Part shown: piece after piece, positions 26,524 through 32,814 of the stretch
How the letters are laid out: every line of letters starts with the position of its first letter
How positions within the stretch are numbered: position 1 is the first letter of the stretch
From: Chromatiales bacterium
GTDB lineage: Bacteria; Pseudomonadota; Gammaproteobacteria; Chromatiales; Chromatiaceae
Direction: 5' to 3'
DNA: 64,000 nt
Assembly: GCA_028284585.1 (NCBI GenBank)
Contig: JANQRK010000019.1
Span: 1 to 64,000 of the forward strand
The notes under the pieces: generated by a model
What the model was told of the DNA's origin: nothing
The model's database searches: none
Seen by the model: the letters and a program-made list of their open reading frames with translations, nothing else
Made by a program: the position numbers and the translations under genes

Positions 26524-26555
26524 AAAAAGAGTGGGCCGGAGGCCCCGGCCCACTC
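26524..26555 (-). terminator. intrinsic terminator at the rtcB stop codon
   Basis: On the minus strand a perfect 11-bp stem (GAGTGGGCCGG / CCGGCCCACTC, five-base loop) starts within the rtcB stop codon and is followed by TTTTT. It separates rtcB from the small basic gene, whose ribosome site begins almost directly after the T-run. Confidence 0.85.
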
Positions 26556-27753
26556 ATCCTTTGACACACAACACCTGTTTTAGCGTGTGCACCACCTCGA
26601 CCAGGTCGGTCTGGTTTTCCATCACCTCGTCGATGTCCTTGTAGGCGCCGGGTATCTCATCGATGACACCCTTGTCCTTACGGCATTCGACCCCTTGGGT
26701 CTGATTTTCCAGATCGGATTGGTCGAACGTCTTCTTCGCGCGGGTACGCGACATGCGGCGCCCGGCGCCATGCGCGCATGAGCAGAACGCTTCCGCGTTG
26801 CCTTTGCCACGCACGATGTAGGACTTGGCCCCCATGGACCCCGGGATGATGCCCAGTTCACCCTCACCCGCACGGATCGCTCCCTTGCGGGTGACGTACA
26901 CATCAGCACCAAAGTGGCGTTCTTGCGTCACGTAGTTGTGGTGACAGTTGATCGCCTCCTTGGTGATCGTGAAAGGCGGCAGGTACTGCGCCACCGCCGC
27001 CAGGGTCAATCGCATCATCTCCCGGCGGTTGATCAACGCGTAGTCCTGGGCCCACCCGACCGCCTCGACATAGTCATCGAAGTGGCAGGCACCCTCGGTG
27101 AAGTAGGCCAGATCCTTGTCCGGCAGCTTCCCGAGTTGGTCGGCCATGTCACGTCGTGCCAAGTTGATGAAGTAGCGACCGATCACATTGCCGATGCCGC
27201 GCGAGCCGGAGTGCAGCATCACCCAGACGGCCTGGTCTTCGTCCAGACAGACCTCGATGAAGTGATTGCCGCCGCCGAGGCTGGCGAGTTGACGTACCCA
27301 GACATCGTAGGGACGACGCTTCTGCATTTTGCCGATACCCGGGTGCTTGTCGAGAATCACATCCAGGCCCTTTGCCAGCGGCGTAATGGTCGAGCGCTTG
27401 ACCGGGTCGCGGTCATGCATATCGAATCCGACCGGTACGGCCTGTTCGATCCCGTTGCGCAGCCGGCGCAGGCTCTCCGGAAGATCGTCGGCCCGCAGCG
27501 AGGTGCGGATCGCATTCATCCCACAACCGATGTCCACGCCGACGGCAGCCGGGATGATGGCACCCTTGGTAGGGATAATCGAACCCACGGTAGCCCCGAT
27601 TCCCATGTGTACATCCGGCATCGCTGCCACATGGTGATGCACGAACGGCATCTGCGAGATATTGGTCAGTTGGTTCAGGGCATGCGATTCGGTATCCCCG
27701 GTCCAGATGTGCACGGGGACCTTGCCCTTGTTCAGCGTTTGTTGGATAGGCAT
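26554..27753 (-). CDS. rtcB: RNA-splicing ligase RtcB
   Basis: GTP- and Mn-dependent ligase joining 2',3'-cyclic phosphate and 5'-OH RNA ends. 399 residues. Metal-site and guanylylation motifs are visible: AVGVDIGCGMNAIRT, SLGGGNHFIEVCLDE, HSGSRGIGN, HHNYVTQE, and the nucleophilic His in FCSCAHGAGRRMSR. The open frame reaches 27948, but ATG at 27753 has an AAGGAAAG ribosome site and matches family N-termini. It follows the uncharacterised 315-residue gene by 13 bases and so is cotranscribed with it and probably with the upstream tRNA gene. Confidence 0.95.
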   Translation of the reverse strand: MPIQQTLNKGKVPVHIWTGDTESHALNQLTNISQMPFVHHHVAAMPDVHMGIGATVGSIIPTKGAIIPAAVGVDIGCGMNAIRTSLRADDLPESLRRLRNGIEQAVPVGFDMHDRDPVKRSTITPLAKGLDVILDKHPGIGKMQKRRPYDVWVRQLASLGGGNHFIEVCLDEDQAVWVMLHSGSRGIGNVIGRYFINLARRDMADQLGKLPDKDLAYFTEGACHFDDYVEAVGWAQDYALINRREMMRLTLAAVAQYLPPFTITKEAINCHHNYVTQERHFGADVYVTRKGAIRAGEGELGIIPGSMGAKSYIVRGKGNAEAFCSCAHGAGRRMSRTRAKKTFDQSDLENQTQGVECRKDKGVIDEIPGAYKDIDEVMENQTDLVEVVHTLKQVLCVKG

Positions 27754-27766
27754 GGTGCTTTCCTTT

Positions 27767-28714
27767 TCATAGTTCAAGTTTATAAAAGCGCAGCGCAACC
27801 TTGTGTCGGTTGAGTCGTTTGCGCATGGATCTGTTCGCGAGCAGGGCAGGTATCTCCGCACTCTCTTCGAAACAGAATCTTCTCGGTAGTTGGCTGTATA
27901 ACGAAGTGGGCGGCGCCCAATCTCGCTCGATGCCTTTGAGCTGGACACCCGTCTCCCAGGTGTGATACCAAATCCGCGACAGGCCGAGCTCGCGGTCGAC
28001 GAACTCGATCACCGCCGCCAGCATGGCCTGGCTCCAGTCACGGGTCAGCGGTTCCACATGCGCAAGATAGGCACGGGCCTCGCTAAGCGTTGTTTTGAAT
28101 CCATACCCCCGAAACTCACCTTGCACCGAGGCAAGGCGTGCGCTGCGTCTTTTCAGCCCTTTGACCTGACGTACCCAGTCGCTCTGAATCTCCTCGACCA
28201 ACACCTCGTCAGCCGCCAGGTCGATGTCCAGACGGGCCCAGGCCAGGGTCTCGCGGAAATGCCGCCGCTCTCCCTGGTGCAGAACCGGATGGCCCCAGCC
28301 GTTGAATCCATATGGACGGTTCGGCTTGATGTGCCGGTTGAAGAACCGGTCGTGCTGGCGATTGAAATTCAGCCGTAGTACCAGGTTGGCCCCACGCCGC
28401 GAGGTCTGCGCATAGCGCCCGACTCGGCCATCCCACAGACCCGCTGTCAACAGATAGGTGTTGCCCGGCTCTTGCCAAAACCCTTCGAAGACCCCGCTGT
28501 TGACATCACCGTTACCACATCGACTGATCAGGGATGCAACACCAGGTTTCTCCAATAGGCCGGCAAAGCGTGAGCGCTTCAGCTCGCGGATGCTGGCAAA
28601 CCGCCGGCTGGCAATGCGCAGCAAATCCACCGCGTATCGATCACGGCAGTAGCGGAACAGCGTGCGTTGCTCAGGCAGACAATCGAGTAGCTCCTTGGCT
28701 TCTTGATAGTCCAT
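27767..28714 (-). CDS. uncharacterised protein in the rtcB operon
   Basis: 315-residue soluble protein, no signal or membrane segment. I do not recognise a named domain. Visible features: a basic N-terminal helical part, a central stretch with several His/Trp (NRPYGFNGWGHPVLHQGERRHFRET), an acidic patch (DIDLAADEVLVEEIQSDWVRQV), and a Trp/His-rich segment (SRIWYHTWETG) before a basic C-terminus. GGAGA precedes the ATG. Its conserved-looking, charged character and tight coupling to rtcB suggest a role in RNA repair or damage sensing; that is inference from context. Confidence 0.75.
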   Translation of the reverse strand: MDYQEAKELLDCLPEQRTLFRYCRDRYAVDLLRIASRRFASIRELKRSRFAGLLEKPGVASLISRCGNGDVNSGVFEGFWQEPGNTYLLTAGLWDGRVGRYAQTSRRGANLVLRLNFNRQHDRFFNRHIKPNRPYGFNGWGHPVLHQGERRHFRETLAWARLDIDLAADEVLVEEIQSDWVRQVKGLKRRSARLASVQGEFRGYGFKTTLSEARAYLAHVEPLTRDWSQAMLAAVIEFVDRELGLSRIWYHTWETGVQLKGIERDWAPPTSLYSQLPRRFCFEESAEIPALLANRSMRKRLNRHKVALRFYKLEL

Positions 28715-28800
28715 GAGGGTTCTCCAATCTTGGTTTCCTGTTGTGTCGCATTCGTTGGCTGTTGGTCATTCCACTCATCTATGTTCTCCTGTTGGTTGTT

Positions 28801-28876
28801 TGGTAGGCCGCACAGGATTCGAACCTGTACCGCTCGGCTTAAAAGGCCGATGTGCTATCCGTTACACCAGCGACCT
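28801..28876 (-). tRNA. tRNA-Lys (anticodon TTT), divergent, in the rtcB operon
   Basis: Full cloverleaf on the minus strand: 7-bp acceptor (AGGTCGC with GCGGCCT, one G-T), short D arm with GTG/CAC stem and GG in the loop, anticodon stem TCGGC/GCCGA around CTTTTAA, and T arm ACAGG-TTCGAAT-CCTGT. Discriminator A and encoded CCA are present. The sequence does not look like ordinary gammaproteobacterial tRNA-Lys, which begins GGGTCGTTAGCTCAG. It lies 87 bases upstream of the 315-residue gene and rtcB, in the same orientation. Confidence 0.85.
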
Positions 28877-28894
28877 GGTACGAACAACGATTGA

Positions 28895-28918
28895 TGCAGT
28901 CATCCCATCATGACTGCA
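28895..28918. repeat. short inverted repeat upstream of the tRNA
   Basis: Perfect 9-bp stem TGCAGTCAT / ATGACTGCA with a six-base spacer, 18 bases before the 5' end of the tRNA-Lys gene. It could be an operator or an RNA hairpin; no T-run follows on either strand. Confidence 0.4.
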
Positions 28919-28970
28919 CCGGTGCGTCGGGAGCGATTGGCTACCCCCTGGCACTGCACCTTTGCGCTTG

Positions 28971-29131
28971 CCCTAAGGAAGCGCTGAATAAGTCCTTCCT
29001 GGACGTCTCAGCGCGCTATGGTGCAAATGCGATTTGCACCTGGCTTCAAAATCAATCGCTTGCCACGGTCGATTTTGGCGACACATCCCTGTGTCGCGAG
29101 AACCTCTGAGTTCTCAGCGGTTCCCTAAAGG
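28971..29131. repeat. MITE-like element with imperfect terminal inverted repeats
   Basis: About 160 bases. The left end (CCCTAAGGAAGCGCTGAATA) and the complement of the right end (CCTTTAGGGAACCGCTGAGA) match with few differences and one indel. The interior holds three consecutive perfect hairpins: GGTGCAAAT/ATTTGCACC (29020-29040), GCGACACA/TGTGTCGC (29078-29097) and GAGAAC/GTTCTC (29098-29115). No coding capacity. It resembles non-autonomous transposon remnants, but the family is not identified. Confidence 0.45.
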
Positions 29132-29149
29132 CTCGAACAAAGGCACTAC

Positions 29150-29550
29150 CTCTTGCTCCTGGCAATGTCCCTTTGGCCATCCCCGGCCCGTAACCGACGA
29201 CGCGGGAGCGAGGCTTGCCTGGTACATGCCCCAGGCGGCTCAAGCTTTTGCGAATTTTTAATGAGCGGCCGCAACAATGGGCCTCCAGAGACAACAAAAA
29301 ACCCCCGGGGTTTACACCAACCGGGGGCCTTGCCGTCCGGAGGGTGCCAGTGCGTGCTGACACCTTCCGCTGCATTGCAAGTGGGGCGTCAGCGCATGCC
29401 GTCCCTGTCCTCGTTGCCGAGTGGGGTGACATGCTTTGCCAATGTGAGACGCGAGTACGCCGCGCACACGCGAGCACCTGGCTGTCTAAATTGCCGGGCG
29501 ATCATCGTTGCGCTGTTGGGTTGGCGTATCAGTTGCACAAGTAACTCCTA
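29150..29550. other. phage-immunity-like segment (Ash/Icd-type overlapping frames)
   Basis: Two plus-strand frames are open across this stretch (29153-29551 and 29215-29544), and a minus-strand frame too. Translations such as EWGDMLCQCETRVRR and PGDHRCAVGLAYQLHK recall the small Ash / Icd-like reading frames annotated in P4-type satellite and prophage immunity regions, where the functional product is often a small antisense RNA. Recognition is from memory and weak. It lies just upstream of an XRE-type regulator, which fits a prophage remnant. Confidence 0.35.
29296..29327 (-). terminator. minus-strand intrinsic terminator without an associated protein gene
   Basis: On the minus strand, stem CCCCCGG / CCGGGGG with a 12-base loop is followed by TTTTTTG. 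It would end a transcript starting upstream of about 29350 on the minus strand. No protein gene precedes it there, so it may end a small RNA or leader. Confidence 0.6.
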
Positions 29551-29614
29551 GTTAGCTCAGCGAGGGCAGTTTCCCCCGCGGCTTGGCGCGCAAGTATAAT
29601 CCGCGATTCCGAAA

Positions 29615-30256
29615 ATGCAAGACAGTTTTTTGCAAATGCCAAAAATTAATTCGACCACTGCACGAAGCAAGGATCCGGTCGCGGTAAAGATCGGCAAACG
29701 CATTGCGCAGGCCCGCAAGATGGCCGGTTTCAAGACCGCACGAGAGTTTCGTCGAAAGCTGTCGAAGTGGCCAGAGAATCGCCTGTCTTGGTACGAGGCC
29801 GGCTACTCCATGCCGCACCCGGACGATGTCGAACGCATCGCCGGGCTCACCGGTTCCTCCGCCTGTTGGATCATGTTTGGCCTAGGGCCGATTCGTTCCG
29901 GGGGGCGTGATCTGCAGGCGGTTCGCCATCAGAATCTGGTGTACCTCTATCGTATCGCGGCAGAGGCAGGGGGCAGGGCGGAGGCCACTTTCGTCAGCGC
30001 ATTGCACCTGCAGGCAGACAAGGTCGCCGAGTACATCGATAATCCCTTCAAACACATCGGCGAGCGCTTGGCCCGTCGGATAGAAAAGGTGGGTGGCAGG
30101 CCACGCCGTTGGCTGGACGAGCAGCATGTGGAATCCGATGGCCTGTGCCGCTCGTTTCCCGATGATCTTCGTGAGCTGATGACCCTCTATTCGGAGGTGG
30201 ACGAGAAGGGCAAGGAATTGATTCTTGCCTTGGCTCGGACGATCTCGGAGGGATAA
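29615..30256 (+). CDS. XRE-type helix-turn-helix regulator
   Basis: 213 residues. The N-terminal region (IGKRIAQARKMAGFKTAREFRRKLSKWPENRLSWYEAGYSMPHPDDVERIAGLTG) is read as a Cro/CI-type HTH at about residues 25-80. The C-terminal half is helical with no recognised enzyme motif. A TATAAT box at 29595-29600 lies close to the start, and an ATG at 29636 is an alternative. The 3' third of this gene is repeated as truncated copies near 39.8 kb and 41.5 kb. Probably a phage- or plasmid-derived repressor. Confidence 0.7.
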   Translation: MQDSFLQMPKINSTTARSKDPVAVKIGKRIAQARKMAGFKTAREFRRKLSKWPENRLSWYEAGYSMPHPDDVERIAGLTGSSACWIMFGLGPIRSGGRDLQAVRHQNLVYLYRIAAEAGGRAEATFVSALHLQADKVAEYIDNPFKHIGERLARRIEKVGGRPRRWLDEQHVESDGLCRSFPDDLRELMTLYSEVDEKGKELILALARTISEG

Positions 30257-30326
30257 TCCTGCAACGCCGATTGGCTCGGCCTACCATCATTCACCGCCTT
30301 GGCCCCAACAGCCCCATGGGTTGATG

Positions 30327-30611
30327 CTATTTCGTCTGCAACCCGTCGTAGGCGATGCCATAGTCTTCGCCGTCGATGTAGAAGCAGTGCAAAAACTCGT
30401 GGCCCCGGCCCATGGCGATCCGAATGATAGGATGCAGGTTGGCTAGTTGGGTGTTTGCACTTACCCGTAGCCGACGCCAAATCATCGGGCTGACAGCGCG
30501 CAGAGCGATTTCGATGAAATGCTGGTCCTTCGGGGTATAGGCGCAAATTGAAACTTGAGCATCGACTGGTCGCAGATCCTTGAACTGCCGTAATGACGCT
30601 GCCCCAGACAA
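30327..30611 (-). pseudogene. truncated pRiA4b ORF-3-like protein
   Basis: 94-residue frame. Its second half is the start of the pRiA4b ORF-3 domain (IEIALRAVSPMIWRRLRVSA, then LANLHPIIRIAMG). It ends shortly after the YG of GEDYGIAYDG, whereas family members continue for roughly another 80-100 residues. It is therefore a 3'-truncated remnant, as often seen in mobile-element debris. The first 30 residues do not match and the start is uncertain. Confidence 0.6.
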
Positions 30612-30857
30612 ATTCGGTACTCTTCAGGATTGCCTATCGGATGGGTAGTCCGGTGGTTTGGGTTGCAGCGTAGAGGGCTTTGCTCGTCTTTGTCTCGTAA
30701 GTGACGCGGCAACGCGTCAGAGACGCCAATGCAGACACTCGAGCCTGTTTGGACTACCGTCGAATACGGCGAACTGGTTTGGCGCCTTGATCATAATGAG
30801 ATAGACGGTTTAGGTTCTAAAGCAATAAATCTGACGATATTGAGATTGAGGAAGAGT

Positions 30858-31316
30858 ATGTACCGCTCATTGAAGCCTTTAAATAGTCTACTGGTCGGCG
30901 TAGTTTGTTTGCTGTGGGCCATGTCTGGATACGCGGACCGAACCGCCCTAGCCCCGGCTATCGGAGGCTACAGTCCCGTTTCCTATTTTACAAAGCAGCG
31001 AGCCGAGAAAGGGCGGCCGGAATTCTCGGTAGAGCACAAGGGGAAAGTCTACTGGTTGGCCTCCCGCGAGCAGGTTGAACAGTTCAGTGCAGACCCTGAT
31101 CGCTATCGTCCACGCTACGACGTTTGCCCCTATAGTTTGGCGTTGGGGAAGCGCTTACCGCTGGATCCTACCAATTTTAAGATTGTAGCTGGCAGCTTGC
31201 TGTTGTTTCATCGGTCTGATCAAACCGATGGGCTCAAGGGATTCGAATCTTCTGGGCTAAGTGACAAAGAGCTGGTTCGTCGTGCAGACGCCAATTTTCT
31301 GCGCCTCAGTTTCTGA
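30858..31316 (+). CDS. exported YHS-domain protein
   Basis: 152 residues. A signal peptide (LLVGVVCLLWAMSGYA) is followed by a YHS-type domain: AIGGYSPVSYFTKQRAEKG, HKGKVYWLASREQVEQFSADPDRYRPRYDVCPYSLALGK. YHS domains are small metal- or cofactor-associated modules with unclear roles. AGGAAGAG precedes the ATG. A longer frame to 30729 is open but would hide the signal peptide. Neighbours are mobile-element remnants on both sides. Confidence 0.7.
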   Translation: MYRSLKPLNSLLVGVVCLLWAMSGYADRTALAPAIGGYSPVSYFTKQRAEKGRPEFSVEHKGKVYWLASREQVEQFSADPDRYRPRYDVCPYSLALGKRLPLDPTNFKIVAGSLLLFHRSDQTDGLKGFESSGLSDKELVRRADANFLRLSF

Positions 31317-31392
31317 TGAGATCGCTAAGACCGCGGGGGAAATTCATCACATAGATGAGTAAAATCGCGCGGGACGCCAACTGATTAACTAC

Positions 31393-31615
31393 TTGTCAAC
31401 GCGCTGATCCTGTCCGACTCACTGGCCGAGCTGGAACTACGCGGCGACCTGGCCTCAGCGGAGATTATCAAGCGCGTCTCCCCCGGTAGCCTGGTAGCAC
31501 TTCAATTTCAACGGCCACTATCAGTTTGATGACGACTTCATCCCGATCAACCTGGAACGGCTTCGCCAGCAGCTCTCGACCGAGGAAGTGTCCAGGCTCT
31601 ATGTTGCCGGTTGAT
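31393..31615 (+). pseudogene. remnant of a Tn3-family transposase C-terminus
   Basis: Reads LLVNALILSDSLAELELRGD ... IIKRVSP, then after a one-base insertion VAW-stop-HFNFNGHYQFDDDF and LERLRQQLSTEEVSRLYVAG, ending in TGA. The layout (LLVNA, VSPxAWQH, NFNGHYQF) resembles the C-terminal end of Tn3-type transposases. An extra C in the CCCCC run near 31490 and a TAG replacing a likely CAG show it is dead. Only the last 70 or so codons remain. Confidence 0.5.
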
Positions 31616-31689
31616 CGCTAGGGTATATTTTCGGCGATATGGGAAGTCCCAGAATATGTACAGTAGCGGTCTCAAGAGCCGAAGTGTAA

Positions 31690-32162
31690 AGGCACTTCGA
31701 CTGTTTGGATATGGGAGTGGCCAAGCCAAAGCGAAGATCGCGTTTCGCGGGCAGGGTGCCGATCGGTTGTTACCGCCGACCCGCTCCCTGGTGCGGGCCC
31801 GGTGCAGCCCGGCCGGATTGCCGGGTGGTGGCGGCACGCCGCTGGCTGCTGCGGTCGCCGCGGCGAATCAATTGATCGAAGCGATTCAACGCCGCGGTGG
31901 TACCCCGGCGATCGTGTTTTTGACCGATGGTCACGCGAACGTCGCGTTGGACGGTGCACCCCGACGCGAGCGCGCGCTGACTGAAGCCCTGGAGCAGGCG
32001 AGTCTGATTCAGGCGGCCGCCGTGCGCACGCTGGTCATCGATACGGCGGCGCGGTCGCATGCTAACGCGGAACGGCTCGCCGATGCGCTGGGCGGTTTGT
32101 ACCTGCCTTTGCCACGTGCGGATGCGGCCACCTTGTTGCGTGCCGTCCAATTGAGCGCATGA
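31690..32162 (+). pseudogene. bchD: 5'-truncated magnesium chelatase subunit D
   Basis: Encodes the C-terminal part of the BchD VWA domain. KAKIAFRGQGADRLLPPTRS, GLPGGGGTPLAAAVAAA, GTPAIVFLTDGHANVALDG and LADALGGLYLPLPRADAATL match the family well. BchD inserts magnesium into protoporphyrin IX together with BchI and BchH, the first committed step of bacteriochlorophyll synthesis. Roughly the first 400 residues (AAA domain, acidic linker and start of the VWA domain) are missing; the frame is joined to unrelated sequence upstream of about 31690. Its stop overlaps the bchO start (ATGA) as in intact photosynthesis clusters. Confidence 0.8.
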
Positions 32163-32675
32163 ACGAATACCTGCACGCGGACGGATCTGCGCCGGCGGAG
32201 ATTCCGGCGGACTGGCCGCACGCGGATTGCAGTCGCTTTGTCGATACCGGCGATGTGCGTTGGCATGTGCAGGAGATGGGGCAGGGTCCGACGCTGTTAC
32301 TGCTGCATGGCACCGGCGCATTCCTCCACTCCTGGTCCGAGCTGATGACCTTGTTGGCTCAGTCACATCACGTCATTGCGGTCGATTTGCCCGGTCAGGG
32401 GGGTTTCCTCGCTCGGGCCGACACGGTGTGCTTCATTGCCGGGGATGGCCAATGCCTGTGCAGATCTGCTGTACACGATGGTGATCGCACCGCAAAACGT
32501 GGTCGGCGATTCTGCCGGTGCGGCGTTGCTGGTGCGCATGTGTCTTGACCACAGCATCGCACGCAATCCATCGTCTGTATCAACGGCGCCTTGTTACCGC
32601 TGCATGGATTTCCCGGGTTGTTTTTCTGCACGCCGCGCGTTTGTTTGCGGCGCCGCCGGGCAGGCCGGTGCGTAA
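32159..32675 (+). pseudogene. bchO: frameshifted BchO-type alpha/beta hydrolase
   Basis: Starts well (DTGDVRWHVQEMGQGPTLLLLHGTGAFLHSW, HHVIAVDLPGQGG) and is then broken. The continuation is in other frames: ACADLLYTMVIAPQNVVGDSAGAALLVRMCL near 32450-32550, then SIVCINGALLPLHGFPGLFF near 32570-32625. The nucleophile elbow GDSAGAA is still readable. At least two frameshifts and loss of the C-terminal part make it inactive. BchO is a magnesium-chelatase accessory protein usually encoded next to bchD, so this is a relic of a photosynthesis gene cluster. Confidence 0.8.
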
Positions 32676-32814
32676 ACCTCGCAACCCCCAGACTGAAAGT
32701 CTTCGTGTTGGATTCAGCGATCAGTCTGCTGAGCTCCGCTGCTGAGTAGTTTTTTGTCAGTCGTCACAAGCGGTGACCTAGCAGGTGCCGTCGGTCCGTA
32801 CCTCAAAACGGGCG

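Noticed and set aside
26914..27813. 299-codon plus-strand frame antisense to rtcB
   Set aside because: Shadow of RtcB coding sequence; composition follows the complementary strand.
29052..29477. Minus-strand 141-codon frame read as an amino-acid biosynthesis leader with attenuator
   Set aside because: The terminator is real, but no run of regulatory codons or downstream biosynthetic gene was found on that strand.
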